Source: Eutreptiella sp. 'Long Island Sound 2002' (lineage: Eukaryota > Euglenozoa > Euglenophyceae > Eutreptiales > Eutreptiaceae). Taken from it: 64,000 bases of DNA. Positions 35,701 to 46,660 of the stretch are shown here, piece after piece. Both the position numbers and the translations under genes were made by a program. The stretch's first letter is position 1, and the number at the start of each line of letters is the position of its first letter. The notes beneath the pieces are model-generated. The model saw only the letters and a program-made list of their open reading frames with translations. It was not told where the DNA came from and did no database searches. The DNA lies in assembly GCA_964036045.1 (NCBI GenBank), contig OZ038385.1:35987563-36051562 (forward strand), given 5' to 3'.

Positions 35701-38700
35701 GCATCCTCAACAGCAGCAGAGCCGCGGCACACATGGCCCCATCCGTCCCACAAGGCGCACAAAAATTGGGGAGGGGGGCAGGGCTTCTTTTGAGCAGGGG
35801 GGGGGGGGGGGTTGGACCCAAAACTTGGTGTACCAAAAATGGCCTGACCAGATTTTCCCTGTTGTAAATTTCGTTTTTTCCCACTATGGTCACTTTGGTC
35901 TGGGGAGGGGGGGAGGGGGTTTTGGGGGAGGGGTTCCCCCCCCCCTTTGTTTTTAATTATTCTAAAGAAGCCCTGGGGGGGGGGGGGATACCACTTCTTC
36001 TTTCCATTGCGGACCCCGGTCCCTCCGAGCGCTTCGGGCTCTACTCCACTCAAGCCGCCTTTTTGCATTCACATTTGGGCCTTCCAGATCCAGAGTTGGA
36101 GCCTCAGACTCACCGGTGGTGGCCTGGGGTATGGGTGCCAGATGCCCTCCCAAATCTGCACCGTTTTGGGCCAAAACAAGCGCCGTCACATATGGCCCTT
36201 GATTTCCAAAGGGCGCCACTGGGGCCCCCGTCCATTGGGTTGCAGGTCAGAAACGGGCCATGGGGCCCCGTTCGGCTTTCTCTCGATGACCTGCCCCGCG
36301 CCGCTTCCTCCCGGTGTCACTGACATCTGTGCGGAACCCCCCCACTGTCCCCTCGTCTTTGCCATCATTCCCACCGTCTTGCCCATCTTTCTGGCCATCT
36401 TTCTAGTCTTTCCTTGACTGCCCTGAACAATCGTGTGTCGCTGACGTCTGCGCTGAACAGCTCCTCGCCGCCCGAGCTGCACTGCAGTCCCACGGCACTC
36501 AACTCTGGCTCACCGGGTACACTACCACTGGAATCCCCACCCCCCAACGCCACCTCTGAGGTCACCCATCGGTCATCGGTCTCCGCCGTGGGCTCCAGAT
36601 CCAAGACGTCCCACTTGGGTCCACGGCGACGCTCAGACGAGGGCAGGAGGTGATTTGGGTGCATTTCCGTGCCCTGACAAGCTCGTCCGCCGCCGCATTG
36701 GGGGTGTGATGGCACCCACCGTGGCTGCAGCAACTCTCCTGCGTCCTCCCGCAGTCACAGAACGTGCTCCCATAAGTCTCTGTGCCCCACCTCCCCTGAC
36801 GATACCTTCCACCCGTGCCGGCGCCACTTTTCGGACCATGTGACTGTGCCTTTGCAGGGCATCCTCTGAGTCCAACGCCACCACCAACCGTTCCGTGGGC
36901 GCTCGGTTCAGCAGAGCATACCGTGACCTGCGCGCCCCCCCCGTTCACTCCCTCAATTTCAGGCGCAGGGCAGCTGGATCACAACAAAGTTGTCAAAGGC
37001 CCGAAGAGGGGAATCAGCCACTGCTAAAGTAATGGCAGTACTTATACAACCGCTACGTACAACAAACAGAATTTGGGGGGTCGGTTTCTTTGCCATATAC
37101 CACGCCCCCCTACTGATGCTCTGCCGCTCGTGGGCCGGTACGTGCGGCGAAAAAATGCGCTCATTACGGTCCCCAAGTCACACCCCATACCCTGCTTGTA
37201 TCCAGCCCCTCACTCGCTTGGCTGACCCGTCCGAGGACCGGGACGTCTCTTGGACAAGGGGGGGTTCAGCGTTCGCACGCTTGTCTTGACGAATGCCCTT
37301 CGCGCGTCAGGCCCAATGCTGACACCATCAGACATCAGCACGTTTTTTCCGGTTTTTGAGAAACGTGCAAGTACTGCACGTGGAAAACAAACAACGGCGG
37401 CTGGCAGCCAACTGATGACCGTTGGCCGTTGGCTGATCAACGGCTCCAACAGTAGCCTCAACCTCGTCATTGGGGGGGAACACAAACAGCGAACACGCGG
37501 GATCTGCCGCTAAAACGATGTGCTGTCCCAGCACCTCGAAACATAAAGGTTTCTGCAAAAAGCATCCGGTCGCCACCAAAAACCCTGTGCCCGGACGCCT
37601 GCCCGTCAGCCATACCTGATTCAGCACCACGTGACCGCCACGGCCTGCTTGGGTTCTTCTCTGTGGCCTTCGCCTCAGCATTTGCCACAAGCACCTCCAC
37701 GTCTCGGGGGTCCAGGAATAACGCCTGCCCCATTGCCTCTTGATAGAAATAGTACACGCCATTCCCGGGGCACACGGGGAAATGGGCACGGGGACTCCTG
37801 GGCGAGCTGTTGGACTTCGCTCCCGCAGAGTGATCCGCCCATCGGTGCTCTTTGCTGAGGAGATCAGTGCGACGCGAAGCTAAAAAAAGGGGGCGCTTCA
37901 GACTCCGCTGATGGCCGGCCATAAGCGACAGGCGACAAGGCGGGCCAGGGGGTTACCATTTACCATGCGGTGCACCCAGCGAGAGCTACGTAGAAGGTAG
38001 CGGGGGGGGGGGGGATAGGGATGTATTAGAAGGGGGGGGGCATTCGCCTTTTCAAGTCCCGGACGCTAGTGCGATTGAGGGGATCAGGGGGTTAGTGGGT
38101 GAGAGCTCATCTATATACAACTGTATACAGATATATAAGGCCCTTACCCCCCCGCCCCCCCAGCGTATCGCGGCGCGACGGAAGGACCTGGGCCCCCGTC
38201 CTATGTGGGATCCTCTGAGGAGGGACCCTGCCCAGACCTCGGGCTGTGCGCTCCCCCATCCGCGCCCGCAGGTGCAGGTGTGGCTGTGGGGGGTTGGGCG
38301 CCCCCCCCTCCCGATGACTGCACTTGCCGAGTGAAGCCCAGGCTCAAGAGCCCCCCCCCGCCGGGCGGCAGACGGGCTGCCGCACCCCTGCGCTGCGAGG
38401 GGCGCCCCTGACGGTCTGCCCCACGCGCTGCCCTGCCCCCCCCCGTGTCGCACTGCCGCGCTGCTGTGCCTGTCCTGCCCGCCCACGGAGGGAAGGGGGG
38501 GGGGCTGCGCCGTGCCGGGGGGGGGGGGGCGGAACCACCCTGTCCCTGACCCTGGCCCTGTCCCTGACACCCCTGACCCAGAGCAGCAGCCTCTGGCTGC
38601 CCCTGTGCCTGCACCACAGATTGTCCTGCAGCACCCTGCTGCCCCAGACCCTGCCCTGCAGCATCTTGCTGCCCCTGATCGCTGAGGGGTGGGGAGGCAC

Positions 38701-41700
38701 CTCGGCCCTGCCCATCCCGAAGCCACCCTGCAGCCCCCTGCTGCTCGCGATCCCGGGGTGGAGGTGGGTCACCCTGTGTCCCATCCGCCCGCGCCGCATC
38801 AATGAGCGTGGCCGTATTAGAAGGGGGGGGGGTTGGCTGGTGGGCCCCCCCTCCTCCTTGGGTCCCCCTATGGTCCCCACCGAAGGCGGGCCGAAAAATT
38901 TTACGCTTAAATCCTCTTGGTGCCGAAGACGCCGAAGCAATATTTTGGCTGTCAGCCTCAAACATTGGAAGGGGAGGAGGGGGGGGGGGGTCCAGGGGGG
39001 GTACTGCCCCTCCTCCTACAGTGTACGGCTGTTCTGATACATCCTTGGCCATAGAACAGTGGAAAGTTCAGCAATAGGTCCCCACCGACAAACCTATGCC
39101 CTCAATCAGCAAGTATCACGCGGCGGAGCCGCGGCACACATTGTCCCATCTGTCCAGCGAAGCGCCACAGCTCTCCTTCGGATACGGCGCCGGAGGCGCC
39201 GCCACAGTTCTTCAGGATAGGTCAGGTCGCCCTCCCTACCCTCAGCAGGAACTGAGATGAGCTGACAGGTACCTCAGAGACGCGAATAAAACCACCCCCC
39301 GTGTCGACCACTATGATGAACACCCAGCACCCAGTGTTGCTTGGCCATAGAACAGTGGAAAGTTCAGCAATAGGTCCCCACCGACAGACCTATGCCCTGA
39401 ATCAGCAAGTATCACGCGGCGGAGCCGCGACACACATTGTTCGTGGTGTCCAGCAAGGCGCCGTCAGGCGCCACCACACATTGTCCCATCGGTCCAGAAA
39501 GGCGCCTCTGGCGCCACCTCCGGTTAGTTTATGGTCAGGCACGTGCCTTTAGGCCACGTATCAGGAAGTCTTGATTACCCTCCTGCCCTTACGCTTCCGG
39601 CTGTCACTAACATCCGTACTGTAATCTGTGTCCCACACCCCCATGTTGCCAAACTCCTGCGTCCTCTCCCGTGCCCGATCACTGACATCAGTGGAGAATC
39701 CGCCCCCGGACAGCTCTGCTGATGACACGGACAACACCTCTTCGTCTTCCGACGTCCCCGCCCCCGAATCCTCCCCTGTGTCCGGATCGGATAGTGGCTC
39801 GGTTTCTACCATTGGTTCCAACCCCAGCTCGTCCCACTCCGCGACCCTGCGTCGCTTGGATAGCGGCAACAGATTGTTTGGGTGTAGTTCTCTCCCCCTC
39901 TCCGCGAGCGCATCTGCCGCCTCGTTCCCCGGCACCGCCGAATGTGAGGGTACCCATCGCAGTTGTACGTCCCCACCCGCGGACTCCCGCAGCCACAGGA
40001 TTGCCTCCCACAGGTCCCGATGCCCCACCTCCCCTGTTGCGCAGCGCCAGGCATGTCGGCGCCACTTGGGCGACCACTCCACTACCCCTTTATACACGTA
40101 CTCGGAGTCCAACACCACTACCATGCGTTCCCCTGGTCGCCGGTCCTGGAGCGCTCGCAGGACTCCTCTCAACTCCCCCCGACTGATGCTCTGGCGCTCG
40201 TGTGCCGGGACACAGGCATGACAGTTGCGGGATGAGCCCTCCCCAAACCACACCCCATACCCTACCTGCATCCATCCCCTTACCCGCTTTGCTGACCCAT
40301 CGGTATACACCACCTCCCACCCTTGTGCCTGCATGTCCCCCAGCTCCTTCAGCAGTGTCGCCTTGTACCCCCCCCACTTTGCCTCCTTCTTTTGAAGCGG
40401 ATCGAGCTGCGTGGATGGCGCGTGGGCTGTTGTGGGTGCCTGAGGCGCCTTCCAAAACATCGTCCGGGACTCCCCCCACGCCTGCAACTGTGCGATGAGG
40501 TGCTGCAGATCCGATCTACTACATGACATGTTACGCTCACTGCGCCAACTCTCCAGCCCCGCCACCCACAGCGCCACAAAGTCATGCAGGGACACCTGTT
40601 GCCGCTGATATTTAACCTCACAGCGCAACCGCCACTGTGCCCGCAAGCCTGCCCATAGCACCAGGCCTTGCGTGCTTTGGAGGGACAACAGAGGCTCGTC
40701 CAGCAGGAGGCGACTCGGTTCCAGTGCCCCCCCCTCCCGCTGTACCAGGCCAAAGGCCTTGCGTACCGTATCAAACATGAATCCCGAGAAGTAGCAGTTC
40801 TTCAGCACATGCCGATGGTCTTCCACCCTCCCGTCCATCGGGCACAAATTCCCCCCCAGTCGTTCTTGTCGCACTCCTACTGGCAGCTTGCGCCAGAGTA
40901 CCCGCTTTATGAAATCCAAGTCCCATTTTGGGAGATGTAGTTTGTTGTAAACGCGCCACACGTCTGGTGGCTGTCGCGCCTTGGGGCGCGTGCGCTGTTG
41001 CAAAAAAAGCAGCATGCGCTGTTTGGTCCACTGCACTCCCCACTGCTCTAGAGGCGGAGCCTGTGGCGGCTCATAGGTCGCTCGATACATGGCCACTACC
41101 GCTCGCGCCGACTCGGTATAGACGGACCGCCATGTGGGCGCCAGCTTGCTATGTAACTGCTGTGGTATGGACCTACGCTCGATCAGGTCCACCCAACGCA
41201 GCACCCCGCTCTTCAGTAGCGCGGGGGATACATATGTAAGCCAGTGGGAATTCCGAAAGAAAACCGAGTGCCATATCGGCAGGTTAGGCAGATCATGCAA
41301 GGGGGGTGGCGCCGTCACCCCCCCCCCTCTCCGCACCACCGAGTAACACTTGAGGCTCCCCTGCAGAAAGGTCGGCTTGGACAGTGGAATGGGAGCCAGC
41401 TGTAGGTATGGGAGGAATAGAGGGTCCAGCACCAGACCTTTCCCACTCGCCCACCTGTGAAAGGGTTAGGGTTAGGGTTAGGGGAAAAGGTTAGTCTGAT
41501 ACATCCCTGGGGGGGAGGGGGGGTCCAGGCTGGAGGGTCCGCCCCGGTCCCGCCTGCACACCAATCTCTGACTCATCCCATCCCCATCCAGTGGGGATCA
41601 CCTTCAACAATGGTCTGTCCCGGCAGGCGGGGCGCGGATGCTGCGTGCCGTAGAAACACAAGCCAATCTAAAGGAGGGGCTGTCCACCTCTTTCGCGGTG

Positions 41701-44700
41701 TAATGTTGGTGCATTGGCATGCCCAAACGTCGGATGAGCATCACTACCAGTGTGTTCAAGGGAGCGCAGAGCAGCCGTTACTCGAAAGTACGGTTGCCCA
41801 ATGAATTGTACAATGAAAGAAAACAAAGATACTTATCAGATGGGGGGCAGGAGAGTGCAGTCATGGACCACTAGTTGGCCAGTGGATACCGAATTTTCCG
41901 ATTGTGTCCCATCCAGGCCTTAGCTTAGTGATGGGGGGGGGGGGGGGGTTGAATTGGCCCCCCCAGGGATTTGGCTGACCCACCCACCCACCTGCCGGAT
42001 ACCCTGAGGGGGGGGGGTCACAGAGCAATTTTCGAAAAAAAAAGTTCACCCTTCAGTCTCTACATGGTCCTTGATGCAGGCTGTGCCAGCTGTGCTCAGT
42101 GACATGGTGGTCAGAGCAGAGCTTAAGCAAAGGGAGAGCGCTGGTTCAATTCCTATTGATGTAGAACTCTATCGACTGCCGTGGAGTGGTCAACCTGAAG
42201 GAAAAAGTGTTTTTTTATGCCCAAACAAAGCCTGCCACAAGAAGACGCATGAACGATGTGCCTCAGCCCATGAACAACGTTGGCGGTCTACCAAGCTCAG
42301 CAACCCACCAACCCACCCAAAAAAGCGGACACCCCCCACCCCCCGGGGGTACCTGCACTTTTCCCAAAATTGGGGGAAAACCAGACAAACCCACCCACCC
42401 ACCCTGAGGCCGATCCCCCCCCCCCCAGTATAGTATCAACCAGTCACTAAGCTATGGCCTGATCCCATCCTACCTACTCAAACTTCTGCCAATTCAGGGT
42501 GGAAACCCCACTTTCGGGCCCGGGCCACAGATTTGGCAACAATCATATCCCTGTGACAGTTTTCCACTTGCTGCACCCTTTGACGACCCTTCAACCCAAA
42601 ATGGAGAACAGGGAGGGTGCTTGACAAGTATACTTCCCAGCGTAGAAAATGGCCCCAGTAACAAACAGTGGGGACCTCCCCGTTCTGCCGTATTACTAAA
42701 ATGCCTGTCTTGACGTACAAACCTGGCCACCGAACAGCGTCACTTTCTGCACAACCCTCCGCCCTGGTTCCCAGCTGCCCTCCTCTGATGAGACAATTCA
42801 TCGTGACTTGGCACACCACTTTTGCAACCCTCTCAATGCAGAGCAATGTGGGGAGGAGCACCTGGCGAGCAGCTCCTTGCAATAGTGCACCCAGGCACTG
42901 GCTACGTTGACCCATTGGCCTTCAGTGCCCCCATCTTCAAGCATGTCTTCCACCTTCTTGATGGCCTTGGGCTGCGATGCATGCGAGGCTATACATGTGG
43001 CCAGCCTCTCCTGCAGTTCTTGCAACTCCTGATAAGACACAATACCCCGTAGAGAGACAGGCAGAGATCCTGGGACTCCAAGTAGCGAGAGATACCAATA
43101 CAAAACACGACATGCGCTCTGTGTGCCCTCTACCTGACCCCAGCTCCCTCCTTATGAACACACACCCATCTTTCTGACCCGCAACTCCTCTACATGCCCC
43201 CAGCCCCTCCACATGACCCCAGCCCAACCATACATTGTAAGAGAGGAAAGGAGGGGGTCCGGAACCCAAAGGTTTGTGACCAAAAAGGGCCCAAATCAAT
43301 CATTCCTTCAGCAAGTTGCATTTTTGGGCACCATACAATCTGGGTGTGGGGTCCAGGGGGAAACGGGGGGTCCCTCCTCCTCCTCCTCCTCCGATCGTTG
43401 TCAGCCGTTCTAAGACATGCCAGCCCCGGTCCCAGCCCCAGCCCCCATGACGTGACCCAGCCCGCAACGCAAACCAACACGGGGGACACACGCGAGACAC
43501 CCGGCCTGAGACCAACCCTCTGCAGCGCTGATACACACCGGGACGTGTGCCCTGTGTGCGCCCCACACAGGGCACACGTCCCTCTGACGCGCCGCATCAA
43601 CAGGCCGGCCTAGAGGGGCGGTGGGGCGGCCACAAACCCGTTTGCCTCTGCAACCAACCCCCGAAGGAACAGAGTCGTGGGTCATAACAACCGAGTGTGC
43701 TCACACACGATGCACCATCTGCGATCCGCATGGTGGATCGGAGTGGCAAGGGCCAAGACCTGTTTCATGAGCTCCTGCATTTGTTCCAGCGTCATTGCGA
43801 TGTACCGATTAAACACTGCATTGGTGGACCCAAAAGTTGGATTGGTCTCCAGTGCAGTGGGATCGGCACAGCGATACACAAATGGGTTTCCTGATCTGCG
43901 CCGCAACAATGTCAAAGACACCGAGTTGCCGACCTGAGCAGCAGCACAACAGGCACCATGCTGCGGGATGTTCGCTGCAACCTTCACCGCTGCCCAAAGA
44001 AGTCATGCGAGCGCCCAACGAAATGAGTGTTTCATGAGGGAGATAGCGCGGAGGGCGTTGAGAAAATGGGGTGGGGTCAGGGTTGGCATTGAGGTTGGCA
44101 ATGAGAAACGCAACGACGATGGCAATGGCAATGGTGATTAGGATGCAACGAGAACATGTGGAGAAGCAGGGGAGGACAGGGCACCACCTACGGTACCATA
44201 TGCCCTCTGACTGACCCCCCGTGTCGCTGTCACTGACCCGCTTTGACTACTGCAACCAGTCTGAATCAGTCCGTGTTCCGAACGAACCTCTTCCAGAGGG
44301 CCCGGGTTGGGCCTTAACTCAGGGCATCTCAATTGAGCTGCGCTCCCCTGCCAGCGTCCAAGCAACCGCGTTGAGAGCTCAGTTTGGGCAGCCTGTTCCG
44401 CCCCCAGAGTTGTTGCGGGGCGTTGACTCCCTCCCAATTCTGAGCAGGACGGCGGGCGCCCCTTCTTTCCCCTTCGTGGTCACCGCTGGTCAGAGCTCGA
44501 GAGCTGGCAGGATTGGGACGCTTGGCCGTTTGGCACTGTTACAACAGCAACAGTGTGCGGCTGTCACTGACCGCATGCCCCCATGCCCCGCTGCCCAGCC
44601 TGCGTATGCCCCCTGGCAAATTAGCAACTTCGCAGAGTGGCCTCGCCGGTGGAGGCAGCCCCATGGCACGTCGCAGCAACGGAATGCACACCTCGTACTT

Positions 44701-45821
44701 CCGGACCGGAGTGGCCCGCAGGGGTCGCAGTTTGCCCATCACAAGCCACGAGTTGCAAAGCGGGCAGGGCGCGGTGATGGTGTTGGCGAACGGCAAAGGG
44801 GACCCCCGCGGCGGCGCCAGAGCCCGCGTGTCTTTGCCATGGGCTTGGAGGTATTGAAGGATGCACGGCAGACAGAACGAGTGGCCACATTCTCCTGCGG
44901 GGGGGTGTGGCGGCAACGGTAACATGCCGTTGGTGCACAAAGTCGAAGACGAAGCGCACCACCCGATTCTTCAATGGGTTCGAGAGGCGACCACCCCTCA
45001 TACGTGTGTTTTGCTTCTTATGAGGCGGGGTGTGCTCTCCAGAAGCTTGGCGGCTGCGATCGGGGCCCAATGCCGCTCCGATTCGGTGAGATCGGAGCAA
45101 GGGCATGGCTTAGGGCTTGGAAGTCGGTCCAGAGATGTCGGATGCCCCCGCCTGCAGGCGCCTCCGGGCTGTGGGGGGGACCCCCCCCCCCCAAGGAAAC
45201 CCTGAGTTGTTAGAGGCGCCGAAGAAATGTTTCAGCCCAGCCTGACTTTCGCTGAAGGCGCCAGAGAAAATTTTTCATTGGCCGAAGACCCGGAGAAAAA
45301 TTTGCCCAATCACTTAAGGGGGGCCGGGGGGGTGGGGTGGGGGGGGTCTGAAGGGGGTGGCTGGGTGGTGTCAGACCCCCCCCCAACCCCCCCCCCCCAG
45401 GAGATGCTGAGTTGTTAAGCAAAACTCTGGCCCAGACCCGAAGCCCCCCGTCCCCTGCCAAGGGTGCCTCTGTGATCCTGCAGGCCCCAGCACTGTTCCC
45501 TGGACCGACGCCCCCCCCCCCGACACGCGGGGAACGGACACCCCATTGTCTCTTTCTACCCCCCGACAGGGCACGGCCCTCAAAGCAGAGACCTACGCGG
45601 GCGGCCGAGGGGAAGTCCAAACAGATGGGGCAATTGTAATCGTGCGTCTCATGGCACAACACCACTTCCACTTGAGGCCACAGTTCAGACATCTGTTGAT
45701 CGTCCGCGGACTTCAACAGGTCAGGCCGGCGAGCGACGACGCCGGCCGGAAGCACGAATTGGTAGTTTGAAAGCATGAAAGGGGCCGAGGGGTCGCGCTT
45801 CCGGCTGGTCCTCCGCGTCAT
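29091..45821 (-). CDS. RNF10: RNF10/Mag2-type RING E3 ubiquitin ligase, 11-exon model
   Basis: Exons (minus): 45821-45593, 44894-44692, 43933-43760, 43028-42862, 37854-37616, 35518-35352, 33942-33856, 33714-33585, 33319-33161, 30682-30493, 29301-29091. All ten introns are GT-AG, every phase agrees, and the sum is 1956 nt (651 aa plus stop). Family signs: FMLSNYQFVLP before a C3HC4 RING (CPIC 64-67, CGHSFCLPC 79-87, CPLC 120-123), the KYEVGNSVSLTLL block, YYFYQEAMGQALFLDP, TVVELNEDTPKKYVFASHLP and a terminal MSFADMVRSRP. RNF10 and Mag2 attach ubiquitin to 40S proteins uS3/uS5; the same role is inferred here. The basic helical segment expected after residue 393 was not found, so an exon between 35,352 and 33,942 may be missing. 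Upstream 5' exons are possible because an acceptor-like CAATCCCCCAG lies at about 45,847. Confidence 0.85.
29484..29511. repeat. TG microsatellite
   Basis: Interrupted TG tract just downstream of the RNF10-like stop codon region's intron side (within the last intron), followed by GGATACGAGGGATGC-like short repeats to about 29,620. Confidence 0.8.
33585..33714 (-). CDS. RNF10: RNF10-like gene, exon with PAM2-like motif
   Basis: Between CACGTTGCTTCCAG and a canonical GTGAGT donor. It encodes residues 423-465 of the model, starting SVANSKLNPNAAPWMPSS, followed by an Ala/Pro/Ser/Thr linker. SKLNPNAAPWMP fits the PAM2 consensus (L-N-P-N-A-x-x-F-x-P) bound by the MLLE domain of poly(A)-binding protein, with Trp in the Phe position as in the PAM2w variant of LARP4. 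The exon phase is fixed by both neighbours, so the reading frame is not a free choice. Confidence 0.75.
35785..35975 (+). repeat. Five-copy dispersed repeat, copy 3
   Basis: Lies in an intron of the RNF10-like gene. It holds a 17-G tract, ACCCAAAACTTGGTGTACC, GACCAGATTTTCCCTGTTG, GTCACTTTGGTCTGGGGAGG, then a C tract and TTTTAATTATTCTAAAGAAG. It is the closest relative of the copy at 28.7 kb. Confidence 0.85.
36380..37240 (-). pseudogene. Decayed LINE 3' end (RNase H region)
   Basis: On the minus strand, frames at 36,365-36,733, 36,562-36,948 and 36,633-36,887 carry scrambled pieces of the RNase H domain found intact at 39.6-41.5 kb. Examples are WVPSHP, VVALDSED and the tail ELFSADVSD. The DNA aligns (for example CACACCCCATACCCTGC) but with frameshifts and gaps. 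It sits in the intron between exons at 37,616 and 35,518 of the RNF10-like gene, in sense orientation. Confidence 0.75.
38201..39052 (-). other. Low-complexity ORF, probably not a gene
   Basis: A 283-codon ATG-started minus frame, rich in Gly, Gln, Pro and Ala (QGQGQGQGG-type runs, QQDAAG and QQGAAG repeats), inside the 5-kb intron of the RNF10-like gene. Its first codons fall within the dispersed repeat starting at about 39,038. The composition follows from G/C tracts and CTGC-rich short repeats. No domain is visible. Confidence 0.2.
39038..39520 (+). repeat. Paired dispersed repeat with GC-rich hairpins
   Basis: Two copies of a ~110-base unit start at about 39,042 and 39,341 (TTGGCCATAGAACAGTGGAA, AGTTCAGCAATAGGTCCCC). 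A third lies at 46,984-47,085. Each runs into short perfect hairpins such as CGCGGCGGAGCCGCG, GGCGCCGGAGGCGCC, GGCGCCGTCAGGCGCC and GGCGCCTCTGGCGCC. Confidence 0.8.
39561..41465 (-). mobile_element. 5'-truncated LINE: RT thumb, zinc-binding and RNase H domains
   Basis: One open frame of about 630 codons, reading from the TAA in the telomere-like repeat to a stop at 39,561. In order: an RT-connection part (HSVFFRNSHWLTYVSPALLK); the RVT zinc-binding region (DVWRVYNKLHLPKWDLDFIK, then CPMDGRVEDHRHVLKNC); and an RNase H domain with YTDGSA, SRGELRG, VLDSEYV and WVPSHSAVPGNEAADALAER, so the Asp-Glu-Asp-Asp set is present. An acidic Ser-rich tail with two STDVSD repeats follows. The RT palm is missing, so this copy cannot move itself. 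No ATG is needed or obvious at the 5' end. It lies in sense orientation in the large RNF10-like intron. Confidence 0.9.
41463..41484 (+). repeat. Short interstitial telomere-like repeat
   Basis: Three head-to-tail TTAGGG units (CCCTAA on the element's strand) end a few bases before the 5' end of the truncated LINE frame. Confidence 0.85.
42040..42165 (+). repeat. tRNA-like SINE copy
   Basis: Contains GACATGGTGGTCAGAGCAG (A-box-like) and GCTGGTTCAATTCC (B-box-like). The upstream CTTCAGTCTCTACATGGTCC matches the copy at 14.3 kb. It lies in the large intron of the RNF10-like gene. Confidence 0.5.
43225..43370 (+). repeat. Five-copy dispersed repeat, copy 4
   Basis: Begins CATTGTAAGAGAGGAAAGGA, then GGAACCCAAAGGTTTGTG, AAAAAGGGCCCAAATCAATC and a G tract. 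Its 5' 60 bases match the copy at 61.2 kb best. It lies in an RNF10-like intron. Confidence 0.8.
44692..45821 (-). CDS. RNF10: RNF10-like gene, RING-encoding exons 1 and 2
   Basis: Exon 1 (45,593-45,821) ends GTAG before donor GTCTCT; exon 2 (44,692-44,894) starts GA after CACCCCCCCGCAG. The join gives ARV-GECGHSFC, restoring the RING between its second and third zinc ligands. The ATG at 45,819-45,821 starts MTRRTSRKRDPSAPFML, a short basic N terminus. Exon 2 encodes a stretch of 32 residues between the sixth and seventh ligands, longer than in animal RNF10. The intron (44,895-45,592) holds two C/G tracts. Confidence 0.85.
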
Positions 45822-45984
45822 GTTGGAAGAGCACAAATCAAGCCACTGGGGGGATTGCAGAGAAGACGGCAGCGTTGGGAGGCACACAGCAGCACGCACA
45901 TGTGATGGGCCTGGCCTAGACCCCCGCCTGAAGGGGAGGGGGGGGCGATAGTACCTCCCCCCCCTTGTATAGGGGGAATGTTTG

Positions 45985-46660
45985 CCCGGCGCGCGCCTGG
46001 TGCGCGCCCGGCGCGCTACTTTTCTATTAACTATCCCGACTTCAGCCCCAGATTTACCCTCTCATGGAGAAGCCCCCCAAGTAGACCACGTTGCACTGCA
46101 CACCCTCCCTACAAAGCACGTTGCATGATAAAGCAATATCTGTGAATTCAGCAACACCAACTGTCATCTGTATTGTACTTAAAAAACAACATTGGTCCCA
46201 CAAGTGTGGGTGTCAGTACATTCAGTACAATAGTGCTCCTGACACTCATCACAAACTGCGACCGTGGAGCGCTTCTGGCAACACAACACACACACTTCTG
46301 CCTCATACTCTGCCTCATCTTGCGTGCCACAACCGAGCAACCAGCTGCCCAATGCGTGCCCTATACCACCCGTACACGTCATTGTAAGATTGTTGGCGGG
46401 CTGTCAAAGTGCCATTCTTTCTTCCAATGAGAGGCACAATGACATGAATCCGGCCTTTATAAGCACCATCATGGCCCCCAACTTCAAAATCAAAGAAATC
46501 ACCTCAGGTACGAGAAGGTCCATACCCATCCCAAATCAAAACATCTGCTGATGTCCCGGGGGCTCAGGGGCAAATCCATATAATGTTGCCCAACATATCA
46601 ACAGCAACAGTCCACCGGTAGGGCACGGGTCACAAAGGATGCCCGGCGCGCGCCCGGCGC
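45985..46660. repeat. Paired GC-palindrome motifs
   Basis: GCCCGGCGCGCTA-type words occur at about 45,996-46,020 (CCCGGCGCGCGCC, then GCGCGCCCGGCGCGCTA) and 46,642-46,666 (CCCGGCGCGCGCCCGGCGCG). The second is followed by TTAATACGGTCCCTACGCC at 46,697, which itself recurs at 46,958. Confidence 0.6.
46190..46318 (-). CDS. Weak exon candidate with B-box-like zinc motif
   Basis: Minus strand after a GGCACGCAAG acceptor-like site, reading DEAEYEAEVCVLCCQKRSTV and continuing AVCDECQEHYCTECTDTHTC. The cysteine pairs (CVLC, CDEC, CTEC) and the terminal THTC match the layout of a B-box type zinc finger. The donor is not defined. It lies between the ankyrin gene and the RNF10-like gene on the same strand; it may be part of either or of a third gene. 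Confidence 0.4.

Noticed and set aside
38201-39052. 283-codon Gly/Gln/Pro-rich gene inside the large intron
   Set aside because: Low complexity driven by G/C tracts, starts inside a dispersed repeat, and no domain or splice evidence; kept only as a low-confidence note.
44138-44922. 233-codon plus frame and 99-codon minus frame at 44.1-44.9 kb
   Set aside because: The plus frame overlaps, in antisense, the RING exon of the RNF10-like gene; the minus frame lies wholly in the following intron and has no phase-compatible borders.
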